Below, in pieces: positions 7,233 through 18,837 of a stretch of 64,000 bases of DNA. Under the pieces are notes generated by a model. It ran no database searches and was not told where the DNA came from. It saw only the letters and a program-made list of their open reading frames with translations. Positions within the stretch are counted from its first letter, which is position 1, and each line of letters begins with the position of its first letter. The position numbers were made by a program, and so were the translations under genes. Origin of the DNA: Oceanimonas sp. GK1 (GTDB lineage Bacteria > Pseudomonadota > Gammaproteobacteria > Enterobacterales > Aeromonadaceae); the NCBI RefSeq assembly GCF_000243075.1, contig NC_016745.1:2807001-2871000 (forward strand). Reading direction: 5' to 3'.

Positions 7233-10108
7233 GACCACAACTCCACCCGGTTTCGTCCGTTGTTTTTGGCGCGGTAAAGCGCCTGATCGGCATGGGCCAG
7301 TAGCCGGTCTTCACTGCCGGCGCCGGCCGCCTCGGCCAGCCCCAGCGACACGGTCAGGCTCAGCCCCGCGGCAATGGAGCTGCAATCCAGGCCGGCCACG
7401 GCCTCGCGAATGCGTTCACAAATGCGGGTGGCGTCCTGCAGGCTGGTATCGGGAAACAGCAGGGTAAACTCCTCGCCCCCCCAGCGGGCCACGCTGTCCT
7501 GGCTGCGGATCTGCGCACGCAGTACCCCGGCCACCGCCTTGATGGCCTCGTCTCCCACGCCGTGAGACCACTGATCATTCACCCGCTTGAAGTGATCAAT
7601 GTCCACCACCGCCAGGCAAAGGCCGTGCCCACCCTGTTCGAAACGGCCATAGGCGTCTGCCAGCCAGTCGTCAAAGGCCCGCCGGTTGGCCAGGCCGGTG
7701 AGCTGATCTTCACGCGCCTGGCGTTCAAAGGCCTGGGTCTGTTGTTGCAGGGCCTGGGTTTTCTCCTCCACCAGTCGCCTGAGGGTGCTGGCATTGCGTT
7801 TGAGCATGCGCAGGCGCAGCTGAAACAGCCCCCACAGCAGCAGCAAGCCGGCGCCGCCGGCCACTCCCCAGAATGCGGGCCGCTGCCAGAAAAAGGGCGC
7901 AATGCTGAAGCTCAACCCGGCTTCCCGGTTGCTCCAGGGACTGTAGGGGTAAGACGCCGCCACCTGCAGCCGGTAATTGCCCGGGGCCAGGTTGGTGTAT
8001 TCCGCCAGGTTCTGCCCGCCGCGCTCGACCCATTGCTTGTCAAACCCCTCCAGCCGAGTGCGGTAACGAATGCGCTCGGGCATCACATAGCCCAGGCCGG
8101 CAAACTCGATTTGAATACGGTCACTGCCAGCGGGCAGGGCCAGAGGCCGGCCCGGCAATACCGGCATGCCGTTGACCCTGATGTTTTCCAGCACCACCGG
8201 CAGATTGTTGTGCACCAAGCTGGCCAGCCGCTTTGGCTGCACCCGCGCCACGCCCACGGCCGTGGCAATCCAGAGGCTGCCGTCGGGTGCCAGGGTGGCC
8301 GCCGGCCCCGAGCCGCCATTGGCCTGGCTGCTGGCCATGCCATCCCCTTCTCCGAACACGTCAAAGGGAATCGTGTCCTGCTCGCCATCCGCCACCCGGT
8401 GCGCCTCGGCCAGATCCAGCCGCAGTATGCCCCGGTTGGTGGTCAGCCAGATGCCGCCTTGCTCGTCGGCCACCGGCTGAAACATTTTTTCGATGGGCAG
8501 GCCATGAGGCCGTCCCACCATGGACAGACTGTCATCCCGGTAACGGTAACGCAGCAGGCCGCGGTCGGTGGCAATCCAGACCGCGTCAGTGCCCCGCTGC
8601 TGATAAAACCCAAAGGCATACTCGGCATTTTCCTGACGGTGCAGATCAAGCGCCCGAATGTGCGCCGGATCCCCGCCGCCCATGATGGCCGCGCCCACGC
8701 CGGTACCCACCCAGATATCGCCGTTTTCCGCCTGATGCAGGGCCATCACAAACTCGCCGGGCAAACCGTCCCGCTTGCCGTAGGTAAATACCCTGCCCTG
8801 CTGCAGCCGGCTCAGCCCCTCGGCGGTGCCCACCCACAGGCTGCCATCCCGGGCCGGCAGTATGGCGCGCACTTCATCGGCACTGAGGCCCTGCCGGCGG
8901 TCGATGATCCGTGGCTCACGGCCCGGTTCAAGGGCAATGAGGCCGTGGGTATAGGTGCCCAGCCACAGGATGTTGCCCTGTCGGGCCAGACTCAGAATGG
9001 AAGGGGTCTTGCCGTCCGGCAGGCGCACCGGCACCGGCCGGGCTCCGTCGGCATCGATAACGCTGAGGCCGTTACTCGAGCCCACCCAGATGCGCCCGGC
9101 CTCGTCGGCCAGCACGCTACGCACATAGTTGCCCGACAGCCCCTGCTCCTGGGTGAAGCTGGTAAAGGGGGCATCGCGCAGGCGCAGCAGGCCCCCGTTG
9201 GTCCCCACCCAGAGGTTGCCTTCGGTGTCCTGCAGCAGCGACAACACCCGGTTGTCGGGCAGGCCCTGGGCCATGCCCATGCGCTCCAGCCCGAGCTCAC
9301 TCAGCCGTGCCAGCCCCCGGTCCGTGGTGCCAACCCAGAGATCCCCCCTGTTGTCTTCCAGCAGGCTGCTGATGGCTTCATCGGCCAGCTGCGGATGAAG
9401 AGGGGCAAAGCCGCCGTTGCCATCACTGCCGTACAGCCCCTGCCCCGAGCCCACCAGCAACTGCCCCTGCTGGGTTTGCAACAGCGCCAGCACGGGGACA
9501 GCGGGAATATGCTCGTTCACGGTGATCCCATTGTCAGCGCTGATCACCGCCAGGCCCTGAGAAGTTCCCGCCCAGACTTGCCCGTCGGCCGTTTGCAGCA
9601 GGCGGTAAACCGCCAGTCCCGGCAGGCCCTGGGCCGAGGAAAAATGGTGCTGGGTGCCCTGCGGGTCACGCATATAAAGGCCGTCGCCTTCGGTGGCGAA
9701 CCATAACCGGCCCTGCCGGTCGCGCAACACATGATTCACCATGGCGGGCAGGCTGGACTGAGGCTGCCACTGGGGATATTGATAGCGGCTGAACCCGCCC
9801 CGGGCCCCCACCACCAGCAGACCGTCCCCGTCCGGGGTCAGGCCACGAATGCCGGAGTCGGGCAGGCCGGTTTGCTTGCCGCGCACAAAGGTATGAAATC
9901 CGCGCCCGTTGTAGCGGGACACCCCTTCCCAGGTGGCGAACCAGAGGTAACCTTCGGGGGTTTGCGCCATGCTGTTGATGCTGTTGTGAGGCAGGCCGTT
10001 GCGGGTGTTCCAGCTGTCCTGGTAGTAATCCCGCAATGGCGAGTCGGCGGCCGCCAGCGGCCAGGCCAGCAGCAGACAAACGAGCAACAGCAAACGGCAA
10101 AGGTTCAT
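7229..10108 (-). CDS. Membrane sensor diguanylate cyclase with periplasmic two-component-type propeller
   Basis: Large 959-residue sensor. In order it has: a signal peptide (about residues 1-22); many Reg_prop-type propeller repeats (recurring LWVGT and IWVGT blades, about 30-690) like those of hybrid two-component sensors; a Y_Y_Y domain (about 690-765); one transmembrane helix (about 770-790); a short coiled coil rich in Q; and a GGDEF domain. The active site is GGEEF (near residue 877) with an RSQD inhibitory I-site five residues before it, so it should make c-di-GMP with product feedback. The ATG at 10108 follows AGGGA. Transcription continues into tilS through a 4-base ATGA overlap. The signal it senses is unknown. 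Confidence 0.9.
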   Translation of the reverse strand: MNLCRLLLLVCLLLAWPLAAADSPLRDYYQDSWNTRNGLPHNSINSMAQTPEGYLWFATWEGVSRYNGRGFHTFVRGKQTGLPDSGIRGLTPDGDGLLVVGARGGFSRYQYPQWQPQSSLPAMVNHVLRDRQGRLWFATEGDGLYMRDPQGTQHHFSSAQGLPGLAVYRLLQTADGQVWAGTSQGLAVISADNGITVNEHIPAVPVLALLQTQQGQLLVGSGQGLYGSDGNGGFAPLHPQLADEAISSLLEDNRGDLWVGTTDRGLARLSELGLERMGMAQGLPDNRVLSLLQDTEGNLWVGTNGGLLRLRDAPFTSFTQEQGLSGNYVRSVLADEAGRIWVGSSNGLSVIDADGARPVPVRLPDGKTPSILSLARQGNILWLGTYTHGLIALEPGREPRIIDRRQGLSADEVRAILPARDGSLWVGTAEGLSRLQQGRVFTYGKRDGLPGEFVMALHQAENGDIWVGTGVGAAIMGGGDPAHIRALDLHRQENAEYAFGFYQQRGTDAVWIATDRGLLRYRYRDDSLSMVGRPHGLPIEKMFQPVADEQGGIWLTTNRGILRLDLAEAHRVADGEQDTIPFDVFGEGDGMASSQANGGSGPAATLAPDGSLWIATAVGVARVQPKRLASLVHNNLPVVLENIRVNGMPVLPGRPLALPAGSDRIQIEFAGLGYVMPERIRYRTRLEGFDKQWVERGGQNLAEYTNLAPGNYRLQVAASYPYSPWSNREAGLSFSIAPFFWQRPAFWGVAGGAGLLLLWGLFQLRLRMLKRNASTLRRLVEEKTQALQQQTQAFERQAREDQLTGLANRRAFDDWLADAYGRFEQGGHGLCLAVVDIDHFKRVNDQWSHGVGDEAIKAVAGVLRAQIRSQDSVARWGGEEFTLLFPDTSLQDATRICERIREAVAGLDCSSIAAGLSLTVSLGLAEAAGAGSEDRLLAHADQALYRAKNNGRNRVELWS

Positions 10109-10209
10109 CAAGGCATTCCCTGGTAAATGGCTCCATTTCGAGCCGGAATATAGCAGTTTTTGAGCCGCGGACGTGAGGGAATGGCAAGGTTATAAGACAG
10201 TAGGTATAG

Positions 10210-10239
10210 CAAAAAAGAAAAAGCGCCCCTGAGGGCGCT
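10210..10239 (-). terminator. Rho-independent terminator downstream of accA
   Basis: Stem AGCGCCC/GGGCGCT with a 4-base loop is followed on the minus strand by a T-rich tract (complement of 10211-10221). It ends the long accA transcript after the intervening repeat copy and before the cyclase promoter region. Confidence 0.75.
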
Positions 10240-10260
10240 GGTGGGGCGCAGGTAGCTGCC

Positions 10261-10349
10261 GCGGACAGCCTGTTCGCATTTTGGTGCAAAGCGCCAACTC
10301 CTTTAAGCGCCCTTACGGGCGCTAATGCAGGCTAGCAGCCTGCGCTCCA
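10261..10349 (+). repeat. Single copy of the modular hairpin repeat
   Basis: Modules b (GCGGAC-AGCCT-GTTCGC, one G-T pair), c (TTGGTGC-AAA-GCGCCAA, one G-T pair), d (AGCGCCC-TTAC-GGGCGCT) and e (GCAGGCTAGCAGCCTGC), then GCTCCA. The left outer arm is missing. It lies 8 bases beyond the accA stop codon, so it is transcribed as the accA 3' UTR in antisense orientation. The remaining 10112-10260 holds the accA terminator and the presumed promoter of the cyclase gene. Confidence 0.88.
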
Positions 10350-10357
10350 ATTACGGC

Positions 10358-11314
10358 TCAGCAGTAGCCGTATTTCATCAGGCGCTGGTAGCGCTGTTCA
10401 AGCAGGGTGTCGGTGTCGAGCTGGTCGAGGTCGGCCAGATCGGTGAGCAGGCGCTGTTTCAGGCGCTCCGCGATAAGCAGAGGGTTGCTGTGGGCGCCGC
10501 CCATGGGCTCTTCCACCACGTTGTCGATAAGCCCCAGCTCGTGAATGCGGCCGGCGGTAATGCCCATGGCTTCGGCGGCGACCGACGCCTTGTCGGCACT
10601 CTTCCACAAAATGGAGGCACAGCCTTCCGGGGAGATCACCGAGTAGGTGGAATACTGCAGCATGTTGACCCGGTCGCCCACGCCAATGGCCAGGGCGCCG
10701 CCGGAGCCGCCCTCACCCACCACGGTGCAGATGATGGGGGTCTTGAGGCCGGACATCACCTTGAGGTTGCGGGCAATGGCTTCACTCTGGCCACGCTCTT
10801 CCGCCCCCACGCCCGGGTAGGCGCCGGGGGTGTCGATAAAGGTGAGGATCGGCATTTTGAAGCGTTCGGCCATTTCCATCAGCCGCAGGGCCTTGCGATA
10901 GCCTTCGGGGCGGGGCATGCCGAAGTTGCGCTTGATCTTTTCCTTGGTCTCGCGTCCCTTCTGGTGGCCGATCACCATGACCGGGCGACCTTCAAAGCGG
11001 GCCACGCCCCCGACAATGGCCTTGTCGTCGGCGTAGGCGCGGTCACCGGCCAGCTCGTCGAACTCGCCAAACATCAGCTCCAGGTAGTCCTGAGTGTAGG
11101 GGCGGCGCGGGTGGCGGGCCAGCTGGGAAATCTGCCAGGGGCCCAGGTTGCTGAAGACCTTTCTGGTCAGCTCGTCGCGTTTGGCTTCCAGCCGGCTGAT
11201 TTCTTCATCCAGGTCGATGTCGAGGCCGTCGCCCTCGCCCACGTGACGAAGCTCTTCAATCTGGGCCTGAAGCTCGGCGATGGGTTGTTCAAAATCCAGA
11301 AAATGGTGGCTCAT
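10358..11314 (-). CDS. accA: Acetyl-CoA carboxylase carboxyltransferase subunit alpha
   Basis: Alpha subunit of the carboxyltransferase that, with AccD and biotinyl-AccB, makes malonyl-CoA for fatty-acid synthesis. The 318-residue length matches E. coli (319). The crotonase-like core shows the conserved [18 protein letters not shown] block and a glycine-rich [13 protein letters not shown] segment that forms the oxyanion and CoA region. It is the last gene of the rpsB-accA superoperon, 9 bases after dnaE, the same neighbour as in E. coli. Confidence 0.97.
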   Translation of the reverse strand: MSHHFLDFEQPIAELQAQIEELRHVGEGDGLDIDLDEEISRLEAKRDELTRKVFSNLGPWQISQLARHPRRPYTQDYLELMFGEFDELAGDRAYADDKAIVGGVARFEGRPVMVIGHQKGRETKEKIKRNFGMPRPEGYRKALRLMEMAERFKMPILTFIDTPGAYPGVGAEERGQSEAIARNLKVMSGLKTPIICTVVGEGGSGGALAIGVGDRVNMLQYSTYSVISPEGCASILWKSADKASVAAEAMGITAGRIHELGLIDNVVEEPMGGAHSNPLLIAERLKQRLLTDLADLDQLDTDTLLEQRYQRLMKYGYC

Positions 11315-11323
11315 GGCTGCCCT

Positions 11324-14300
11324 CTAGTCAAAAATCAGTTCGACCTTGTCCTGCCCCAGCAAGGCCCTGAGCGATTCCAGCATCTGGTCGGTGGGGGTTA
11401 CCCGCCATTCAGTGCCCAGGGTGAGCTCGGCTCTTGCGCCGGGTCGGTTATAGGTCACACGCACAGGACATACGCCCGCCCTTACCGGCGTGAGTATGTC
11501 CAGCAATTGAGTAAAAAAGCCCTGATCAATCCGGCTTTTGTCGATGTACAGTGCGAGCCCGCGGGCAAAACGTTCCCGGGCATCGCTGATATCAAGCACT
11601 TCCCTGGCCGACATTTTAAGGCCGCCGGAGAAGTCGTCAAAGCTGACCTGTCCGCTGATGACCAGAATTTTATCTTTTTCCAGCAAAGACTCATAGCGTT
11701 CCAGTGCATCGGAGAACAGGGTCACGTCCAGCCGGCCCGACTTGTCGTCCAGGGTGAGGATGCCCATGCGGTTGCCCCGCTTGGTGGTCATCACTCGGGA
11801 GGCGATCACCAGCCCGGCCACCGTGCTGACGCGATCCCGCCCGCCGGGCTGCACTTCACTGAGCCGGCCGCTGGTGTACTGGCGCAGCTCCCGGGCGTAC
11901 TGGTTGATGGGGTGACCGGTGAGGTAAAGCCCAAGGGTGTCGCGTTCGCCGTCCAGCCAGATCTTGTCGGGCCAGGGCGCCACGTCGGCAAAGGCGTGCT
12001 CCACCTTGTCTTCCTCTACCAGCACGCCGAACATGTCGCCCTGGCCCAGGGCCTCGGCTTTGGCGTGCTGATCGGCGGCCTTCATGGCCTCTTCCAGGGT
12101 GGCCATCAGAGAGGCCCGGTGCGGACCCAGCCGGTCCATGGCCCCGGAGAGGATCAGCTTTTCCATCACTCGCTTGTTGAGCTTTTTCAGATCCACCCGG
12201 TTGCAGAAGTCGAATAAATCCCGGAACGGGCCGCCGCTTTCACGCGCCTCAAGAATGGACTCGATAGGTGCCTCACCCACCCCCTTGATGGCGCCGATAC
12301 CGTACACAATATGGCCGTCGTCGTTCACGGTAAAGCGGTAGCGGCCGGTGTTGACGTCAGGCGGGATCAGCGTCAGTCCCATGCGCTGGCATTCGTCCAC
12401 CAGGGTCACCACCTTGTCGGTGTTGTCCATGTCGGCGGTCATCACCGCCGCCATGAACTCCGCCGGGTAGTGGGTTTTCAGCCACAGGGTCTGGTACGAC
12501 ACCAGGGCATAGGCGGCGGAGTGTGACTTGTTGAATCCGTAACCGGCGAATTTCTCCACCAAGTCAAAGATTTTTATCGCCAGCTCGCCGTCGATGCCGT
12601 TGGCCACGGCCCCCGCCTCAAAGCCGGCCCGCTGCTTGGCCATTTCTTCCGGTTTTTTCTTGCCCATGGCCCGGCGCAGCAGGTCGGCGCCGCCGAGGGA
12701 ATAGCCCGCCAGCACCTGGGCAATCTGCATCACCTGCTCCTGATACAGAATAATGCCGTAGGTGGGTTCCAGAATGGGCTTGAGGGACTCGTGCTGCCAC
12801 TGTGCGTCGGGGTAGGACACCGCCTCGCGACCGTGCTTGCGGTCGATAAAGTTGTCCACCATGCCCGACTGCAGCGGGCCCGGACGGAACAGGGCCACCA
12901 GGGCTATCATGTCTTCAAAGCAGTCCGGCTGCAGCCGCTTGATCAGATCCTTCATGCCCCGGGATTCGAGCTGGAACACCGCCGTGGTTTCATAGCGTTT
13001 GAGCAGCTGGAACGAGGCCTGGTCGTCGATGGGAATGGCGGCAATGTCGACCGGGGGCTTGCCTTCCTTTTCCAGCCTGGGGTTGATCATGCCCAGCGCC
13101 CAGTCGATGATGGTCAGGGTGCGCAGGCCAAGAAAGTCGAACTTGACCAGGCCCGCGTATTCCACGTCGTTCTTGTCGAACTGGGTGACCGGGTGGCGGC
13201 CTTCGGCGTCGCAGTAAAGGGGCGCGAAGTCGGTGATCTTGGTGGGGGCAATCACCACCCCGCCGGCGTGCTTGCCGGCGTTGCGGGTCACCCCTTCCAG
13301 GATGCGGGCCATGTCGATCAGCGCCCGCACTTCCTCGTCCTGATCATAGAGTTCGGGCAGCTTGGGCTCGACCTCAAAGGCCTTGGCCAGGGTCATGCCG
13401 GGATCGGGGGGAATAAGCTTGGAAATGCGATCCACAAAGCCGTAAGGGTGGCCCAGCACCCGACCCACGTCGCGCACCACCGCCTTGGCGGCCATGGTGC
13501 CAAAGGTGATGATCTGGGATACCGCATCCCGGCCGTAGAGCTCGGCCACGTGCTCGATCACCTCGTCGCGCCGGTCCATGCAGAAGTCGACGTCGAAGTC
13601 GGGCATCGACACCCGCTCCGGGTTCAGGAAGCGTTCAAACAGCAGGTCAAATTCCAGCGGGTCGAGATCGGTAATTTTCAGCGCATAGGCCACCAGGGAG
13701 CCGGCACCGGAGCCCCGGCCCGGGCCCACGGGAATGCCGTTGTCCTTGGACCACTGAATAAACTCCATCACGATGAGGAAGTAGCCCGGAAAGCCCATTT
13801 GGTTGATCACCTGAAGCTCGATTTTCAGGCGTTCGTCGTACTCGCCCCGCTTTTCGGCGCGCACCGCCGGATCCGGGAACAGGAATTCGAGCCGCTCCTC
13901 CAGCCCCTCTTCCGAGCGCTTGACCAGAAAGTCTTCAATGCTCATGTCACCGGTGGGAAAGTCCGGCAAAAAGTACTCGCCCAGGCGCACGGTGACATTG
14001 CAGCGCTTGGCGATTTCCACGCTGTTTTCCAGCGCCTCGGGAATGTCGGCAAACAGCTCGGCCATTTCCTCCGGGCTTTTCAGGTACTGCTCGGGGCTGT
14101 AGCGCTTGGGCCGGCGCTTGTCGTCCAGGGTGTAGCCGTCGTGAATGGCGACGCGAATTTCGTGGGCGTCGAAGTCACTCTTGTCGAGAAACACCACCTC
14201 GTTGGTGGCCACCACCGGCAACTGCTGTGCCGCCGCCAGCTCCACCGCCATATGCAGGTAGCTTTCTTCATCGGCGCGGCCGGTACGCAGCAACTCCAGA

Positions 14301-14797
14301 TAGTAACGGTCGGCAAAGTGCTGATGGTAAAAGGCCAGGCACTGCTCCGCCAGGGCCTGGTTGCCCTTCAGCAGATAGGTGCCCACGTCCCCTTCCCGGC
14401 CGCCGGACAGAATGATCAGCCCGTCACTGTGTTCGGCCAGCCAGGCCTTGTCGATCACCGGCCGGTGCTGAATGTGGCCGCGCTCGTAGGCTCGGGAGAT
14501 CAGCAGGGTAATGTTCTGGTAACCGGTGTTGTCCATGGCCAGCAGGGTGAGGCGGAACAGCTGCTCGCCCAGCTCTTCGCTTTGCACCCACACATCGGTG
14601 CCGACAATGGGTTTCAGCCCCTTGCCGTGGGCATCGCCGTAAAAGCGCACCAGGCCGCACAGGTTCATCTCGTCGGTCAGTGCCAGGGCCGGATAGCCCA
14701 GCTCCTGCACCCGCTTGTTGATGGGGCCGATTTTGGACAGGCCATCCACCATGGAAAAGTCGGAGTGGACTCGCAGATGAATAAAGCTCGGGGTCAT
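11324..14797 (-). CDS. dnaE: DNA polymerase III subunit alpha
   Basis: Replicative polymerase catalytic subunit of 1157 residues (E. coli 1160). Starts with the PHP domain ([20 protein letters not shown]). The polymerase active site shows PDFDVDF near residue 402 and the third carboxylate in KFDFLGLRT near 555. Tandem HhH, OB-fold (around [20 protein letters not shown]) and C-terminal tau-binding regions follow. The ATG overlaps the rnhB stop (ATGA), and accA follows after 9 bases. Confidence 0.98.
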   Translation of the reverse strand: MTPSFIHLRVHSDFSMVDGLSKIGPINKRVQELGYPALALTDEMNLCGLVRFYGDAHGKGLKPIVGTDVWVQSEELGEQLFRLTLLAMDNTGYQNITLLISRAYERGHIQHRPVIDKAWLAEHSDGLIILSGGREGDVGTYLLKGNQALAEQCLAFYHQHFADRYYLELLRTGRADEESYLHMAVELAAAQQLPVVATNEVVFLDKSDFDAHEIRVAIHDGYTLDDKRRPKRYSPEQYLKSPEEMAELFADIPEALENSVEIAKRCNVTVRLGEYFLPDFPTGDMSIEDFLVKRSEEGLEERLEFLFPDPAVRAEKRGEYDERLKIELQVINQMGFPGYFLIVMEFIQWSKDNGIPVGPGRGSGAGSLVAYALKITDLDPLEFDLLFERFLNPERVSMPDFDVDFCMDRRDEVIEHVAELYGRDAVSQIITFGTMAAKAVVRDVGRVLGHPYGFVDRISKLIPPDPGMTLAKAFEVEPKLPELYDQDEEVRALIDMARILEGVTRNAGKHAGGVVIAPTKITDFAPLYCDAEGRHPVTQFDKNDVEYAGLVKFDFLGLRTLTIIDWALGMINPRLEKEGKPPVDIAAIPIDDQASFQLLKRYETTAVFQLESRGMKDLIKRLQPDCFEDMIALVALFRPGPLQSGMVDNFIDRKHGREAVSYPDAQWQHESLKPILEPTYGIILYQEQVMQIAQVLAGYSLGGADLLRRAMGKKKPEEMAKQRAGFEAGAVANGIDGELAIKIFDLVEKFAGYGFNKSHSAAYALVSYQTLWLKTHYPAEFMAAVMTADMDNTDKVVTLVDECQRMGLTLIPPDVNTGRYRFTVNDDGHIVYGIGAIKGVGEAPIESILEARESGGPFRDLFDFCNRVDLKKLNKRVMEKLILSGAMDRLGPHRASLMATLEEAMKAADQHAKAEALGQGDMFGVLVEEDKVEHAFADVAPWPDKIWLDGERDTLGLYLTGHPINQYARELRQYTSGRLSEVQPGGRDRVSTVAGLVIASRVMTTKRGNRMGILTLDDKSGRLDVTLFSDALERYESLLEKDKILVISGQVSFDDFSGGLKMSAREVLDISDARERFARGLALYIDKSRIDQGFFTQLLDILTPVRAGVCPVRVTYNRPGARAELTLGTEWRVTPTDQMLESLRALLGQDKVELIFD

Positions 14798-15387
14798 GCG
14801 CCCTCCAGCGCCCGGGCCACGGGTTTGAAGCTTTTGCGATGCGCAGGCAGGGCGCCGTGCAAGGCCAGGGCCGCCAGGTGCTCCTTGGTGGGGTAGCCCT
14901 TGTGACGGGCAAAGCCATATTGTGGATGCAAAGCGTCGAGGGCCAACATCTCAAGGTCCCGCTCCACCTTGGCCAGAATGGACGCGGCGCTGATCTCCGC
15001 CACCCGGCTGTCTCCTTTCACCACCGCCTGGGCAGGCATGGGCAGCGGTGGGCAGCGGTTGCCGTCAATCAACACAAAGCCGGGCTGCACGGACAGGCCT
15101 GCCACCGCCCGGGTCATGGCCAGCATGGTGGCCTGCAGTATATTAAGCTGGTCAATTTCGGCGGCGGTGCAGCGGCCAATGGCCCAGGCCAAAGCACGCT
15201 CGCGAATAAGCGGCGCCAGCTGCTCGCGCTTTTTCTCGCTGATGGTTTTGGAGTCGGCCAGCCCCGGAATGGGCTGGTTGGGGTCAAGGATCACGGCGGC
15301 AGTGACCACGTCGCCGACCAGGGGGCCGCGCCCCACTTCGTCGACCCCCGCCACCAGCACGCCGCTGGGGTAAATAATCTCGGTCAT
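14794..15387 (-). CDS. rnhB: Ribonuclease HII
   Basis: Cuts RNA-DNA hybrids and single ribonucleotides misincorporated in DNA. 197 residues, the usual length. The [12 protein letters not shown] motif carries catalytic D16 and E17, and [12 protein letters not shown] is the second conserved block. It overlaps both neighbours by ATGA junctions (lpxB upstream, dnaE downstream), so translation of lpxB-rnhB-dnaE is coupled. Confidence 0.97.
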   Translation of the reverse strand: MTEIIYPSGVLVAGVDEVGRGPLVGDVVTAAVILDPNQPIPGLADSKTISEKKREQLAPLIRERALAWAIGRCTAAEIDQLNILQATMLAMTRAVAGLSVQPGFVLIDGNRCPPLPMPAQAVVKGDSRVAEISAASILAKVERDLEMLALDALHPQYGFARHKGYPTKEHLAALALHGALPAHRKSFKPVARALEGA

Positions 15388-16529
15388 GGTTTTCGGGCCA
15401 GCTCCAAGACCGCCAGGGCGGCCTGTTCGTCGGCATTACAGCGGATACGTTTATGCAGTTGGGTAAAGTGGTTAACCAGCTCGCTGGTGTCGTGGTCGAG
15501 CAGCTTGCCGATTTCGTCCACGATGTGGCCGGGGGTGCACTCGTGCTGAATAAGCTCCGCCACCAGGGTTTGATCCGCCAGCAGGTTGGGCAGCGCCACG
15601 TATTCGGTTTTCACCAGCCGCTGGGCCAGCCAGTAGCTGAAATCTTTCAGTTTATACCCCACCACCATGGGCTTTTTGGCCAGCATGGCTTCCAGGGTGG
15701 CGGTGCCCGAGGCCAGCAACACCACGTCGGCGGCGGTCATCACCTCGCGGCCACGGCCTTCCACCAGGGTCACCTTGAGCCCCGGCGCCACCTTTTCCTT
15801 GATGGCGAGAAACTCCTGCCGGCGCTTGTCGCTGGTCAGGGGCACCACGAATTCCAGCTCGGGGTGGCGCACCTTGAGCTGCTTGCAGGCCTCAAGATAG
15901 ACGGGAGTAAGCAGGGTCACTTCCGCATGGCGGCTGCCTGGCAGCAGTGCCAGATAACGGCCGTCGGGATCCAGGCCCAGCCGCTCCCGGGCGCCGCGCG
16001 TGTCGGGGACCAGCGGCATGCGGTCCGCCAGGGTATGACCGATAAAACGGCAGGGCGCGTCAAAGCGGTCGTAAAAGGCTTTTTCAAAAGGCAGGAACGC
16101 CAGCACCAGATCGGTGGCGGCCTTGATCTTGTGAATCCGGTTCTGCCGCCAGGCCCACACCGAGGGGCTGACGTAATGCACGGTGGCGATGCCCGCCTTG
16201 CGCAGCCGGTGCTCCACGCCGATGTTGAAGTCGGGGGCATCGATGCCCACAAACACATCGGGCGGATTGTCGATGAAGTGCGCAATGATGCGTTTACGAA
16301 TGTGCAGAATGCGCGGCAGCCGGCCCAGCACTTCCACCAGGCCCATCACCGCCAGCTCGTCCATGTCGAACAGCGCCCGGCAGCCCTCAGCCTGCATCTG
16401 CGGGCCGGCAATGCCTTCAAAAATGGCGTCGGGATGGCGGCGGCGCAGTTCGCGAACCAGCCCGGCCCCCAGGGTGTCGCCGGATACTTCGCCGGCGACA
16501 ATGCCAATGCGAAGCGGAACCTCAGGCAC
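15384..16529 (-). CDS. lpxB: Lipid-A-disaccharide synthase
   Basis: GT19 glycosyltransferase joining UDP-2,3-diacylglucosamine and lipid X into the lipid A disaccharide at the inner membrane. Starting at GTG 16529 ([18 protein letters not shown]) gives 381 residues against 382 in E. coli; the frame is open upstream, but that part has no family similarity and would overlap lpxA heavily. The GTG start overlaps the lpxA end by 8 bases. Conserved blocks [10 protein letters not shown] and [10 protein letters not shown] are present. Confidence 0.96.
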   Translation of the reverse strand: MPEVPLRIGIVAGEVSGDTLGAGLVRELRRRHPDAIFEGIAGPQMQAEGCRALFDMDELAVMGLVEVLGRLPRILHIRKRIIAHFIDNPPDVFVGIDAPDFNIGVEHRLRKAGIATVHYVSPSVWAWRQNRIHKIKAATDLVLAFLPFEKAFYDRFDAPCRFIGHTLADRMPLVPDTRGARERLGLDPDGRYLALLPGSRHAEVTLLTPVYLEACKQLKVRHPELEFVVPLTSDKRRQEFLAIKEKVAPGLKVTLVEGRGREVMTAADVVLLASGTATLEAMLAKKPMVVGYKLKDFSYWLAQRLVKTEYVALPNLLADQTLVAELIQHECTPGHIVDEIGKLLDHDTSELVNHFTQLHKRIRCNADEQAALAVLELARKP

Positions 16530-17313
16530 GAATAATACCGCGCTCGTTGGCCTTGAGGAAATCGACCATGATGGCCACTTCCGGTTGTTGCTCGGCCATG
16601 GTTTCCAGCGCCGGCAGCACTTCTTCCACGGTTTTGCCGCTGCGGAACAGCTCCCGGTAGGCCTGCTTGATGGCGGAAATCGCCTCCTTGCTGAAGCCCC
16701 GGCGGCGCAGGCCCTCTGAGTTGATGCCAAAGGGCTTGGCATAATGGCCGGCGGCCATCACGTAGGGCGGCACGTCTTTATTGAGCGCGGCGCAGCCGGC
16801 AATAAAGGCGTGGCTGCCGACCCGGCCGAACTGGTGAATGGCGGCGTGGCCACCAAAGATGACGTGATCGCCAATGTGCACATGGCCGGCCAGGGTGGCG
16901 TTGTTGGCAAAAATGCAGTCACTGCCAATGCGGCAGTCGTGGGCCACGTGCACGTTCACCATAAACAGGTTGCGGCTGCCGACCGTGGTGAGGCTTTCAT
17001 CCTGGGAGGTACCCCGGTGAAAGGTGCAGGATTCACGAATGATGTTGTCGTCGCCGATTTCCAGCACGGTGCGCTCGCCGGCGTATTTCTTGTCCTGGCA
17101 GTCTTCACCAATGGAGGCAAACTGAAAAATGCGGTTGCGCTTGCCGATGCGGGTCGGGCCCTTAATCACCACATGGGAGGCGATACGGCAATCGTCACCG
17201 ATTTCCACGTCGGGACCGATCAGGGTCCAGGGGCCAATTTCCACGCCCTTGCCGATCACGGCGTCGGGATGGACGATGGCGGTTTCATGGATCACTGCAC
17301 CTTGTTCACTCAC
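16522..17313 (-). CDS. lpxA: UDP-N-acetylglucosamine acyltransferase
   Basis: First enzyme of lipid A synthesis; O-acylates UDP-GlcNAc using hydroxyacyl-ACP. Left-handed beta-helix built from hexapeptide repeats, with the catalytic His at H125 ([10 protein letters not shown]) and a C-terminal helical part. GTG at 17313 gives 263 residues (E. coli 262) and begins 2 bases after the fabZ stop codon. Confidence 0.96.
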   Translation of the reverse strand: MSEQGAVIHETAIVHPDAVIGKGVEIGPWTLIGPDVEIGDDCRIASHVVIKGPTRIGKRNRIFQFASIGEDCQDKKYAGERTVLEIGDDNIIRESCTFHRGTSQDESLTTVGSRNLFMVNVHVAHDCRIGSDCIFANNATLAGHVHIGDHVIFGGHAAIHQFGRVGSHAFIAGCAALNKDVPPYVMAAGHYAKPFGINSEGLRRRGFSKEAISAIKQAYRELFRSGKTVEEVLPALETMAEQQPEVAIMVDFLKANERGIIRA

Positions 17314-17315
17314 AC

Positions 17316-17777
17316 TCAACCCTCGCGTTTGGCGCACATCAGCTCGGCGGTACAGACCACTTCGCCGTCGACGCTGGCAACACCGGTAAACTTGGCGATG
17401 CCTCTGCGCTCTTTCAGATAAACCACGTCCAGCACCAGCTGATCTCCCGGTACCACCGGGCGCTTGAAGCGGGCGTTGTCGATGGAAGCGAAATAATACA
17501 GCTCGTTGGGCTTGGGCTTGCCCACCATTTTGAATGCCAGAATGCCGGTGGCCTGGGCCATGGCTTCCAGGATAAGCACACCGGGGAACACCGGCTTGTT
17601 GGGAAAATGGCCGGTGAACATGGGCTCGTTGAACGATACGTTCTTGATGCCGCGCAGGGTTTTGCGCTCCGGGCTTATCTCGTAATGAGCCACCTTGTCG
17701 ACCATCAGGAAAGGATAGCGGTGCGGCAACAGTTCCAGGATTTCCTGGATGTCCAACTGATTCAGTTCGTTACTCAA
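17316..17777 (-). CDS. fabZ: 3-hydroxyacyl-ACP dehydratase FabZ
   Basis: Hot-dog-fold dehydratase of fatty-acid elongation. 153 residues, with catalytic H57 ([12 protein letters not shown]) and E71 (EAMAQATG). The frame starts at TTG 17777 ([20 protein letters not shown]); no in-frame ATG fits the conserved N-terminus, so a TTG start is likely, with TAGGG upstream as a weak ribosome-binding site. It shares precursor supply with LpxA/LpxD and sits between them. Confidence 0.95.
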   Translation of the reverse strand: MSNELNQLDIQEILELLPHRYPFLMVDKVAHYEISPERKTLRGIKNVSFNEPMFTGHFPNKPVFPGVLILEAMAQATGILAFKMVGKPKPNELYYFASIDNARFKRPVVPGDQLVLDVVYLKERRGIAKFTGVASVDGEVVCTAELMCAKREG

Positions 17778-17801
17778 AATTTAACCCTACCAAAAATGTG
17801 C

Positions 17802-18824
17802 TTAGTCGTTGTTGTTCAGTTTTTTTTCAAGCTGGCTCAGCCGCTTGTGCATATCGTCGATGCGCATCACGCGCGCCGCCGTTTTGCGCCATTCCTTGTT
17901 CGGTTGCAGCGGAATGCCGGAGGAATAAGTACCGGGCTCGGTAATGGGGCGCATCACCATGGACATGCCGGTAATGGTGACGCCGTCACAGATTTCCATG
18001 TGGCCGTTGAACACGGCGGCGCCGCCAATAATACAATACTTACCGACCTTGAGACTACCGGCCATCACGGTGCCCCCCGCCATGGCGGTGCCGTAGCCAA
18101 TTTGTACGTTGTGGGCTATCTGGCACTGGTTGTCGATAATCACGTTGTCGGCAATGCGGGTGTCCTCCAGCGCGCCCCTGTCTATGGTAGTACAGGCGCC
18201 GATTTCAACCCGGTTGCCGATCACCACGCCACCGAGCTGAGGGATCTTTATCCATTCGCCCTTGTTGTTGGCATAGCCGAAGCCGTCGGAGCCAATGACG
18301 GTGCCCGACTGCACCAGGCAGTCGGTGCCCAGGGTCACGCCGTGGTAAATGGTGACATTGGCCCAAAGTTTGGTACCTGCGCCCAGGCGTGTGTTCTTGC
18401 CCACAAAGCAGCCGGGGCCGACGATAACGCCGTCTTCCAGCACCACCCCCGACTCGATCACCGCATTGGCACCGATGGCCACGCCTTCACCCAGGGTGGC
18501 GCTGTCTGCCACCACGGCGCTGGGATGAATGTCCACCGCCGGAGCCGGCGTGGTGTCCAGAGCCTGGGCCGCCAGGGCAAAGCCGAGATAAGGGTCGCTC
18601 ATCACCAGGCTGGCCACCGGACAGGCTGCGCGATCGGCCTCCCGAAGGATCACCGCCGACGCCCGGGTATCGTTCAGCAGATGCCGGTATTTGCTGTCGG
18701 TGAGAAAGGCCACCTCGCCGGGGCCGGCCTTGTCGAGGGTGTTGACCCTGTGAATGGGCTGTGCCGCATCGCCGTGCAGCTCGGCGCCCAGTGCCTGGGC
18801 CAGTTGTTGCAGTGTAATGCTCAT
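17802..18824 (-). CDS. lpxD: UDP-3-O-(3-hydroxyacyl)glucosamine N-acyltransferase
   Basis: Third lipid A enzyme; N-acylates UDP-3-O-acylglucosamine. 340 residues with an N-terminal uridine-binding domain (about 1-100), a hexapeptide-repeat beta-helix (about 100-300, [20 protein letters not shown] region) and a C-terminal helix rich in K and N that would bind ACP. 13 bases after skp. Confidence 0.96.
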   Translation of the reverse strand: MSITLQQLAQALGAELHGDAAQPIHRVNTLDKAGPGEVAFLTDSKYRHLLNDTRASAVILREADRAACPVASLVMSDPYLGFALAAQALDTTPAPAVDIHPSAVVADSATLGEGVAIGANAVIESGVVLEDGVIVGPGCFVGKNTRLGAGTKLWANVTIYHGVTLGTDCLVQSGTVIGSDGFGYANNKGEWIKIPQLGGVVIGNRVEIGACTTIDRGALEDTRIADNVIIDNQCQIAHNVQIGYGTAMAGGTVMAGSLKVGKYCIIGGAAVFNGHMEICDGVTITGMSMVMRPITEPGTYSSGIPLQPNKEWRKTAARVMRIDDMHKRLSQLEKKLNNND

Positions 18825-18837
18825 GGGCTTGCTCTTG

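Noticed and set aside
12791-14896. Long open frame antisense to dnaE, and similar long antisense frames opposite bamA, the cyclase gene, accA/dnaE and glcB
   Set aside because: GC-rich codon usage opens the opposite strand; products are low-complexity His/Gly/Gln-rich and the sense frames are clear known genes.
16530-16742. 71-residue N-terminal extension of LpxB
   Set aside because: Entirely within lpxA in another frame; the GTG at 16529 restores the normal length.
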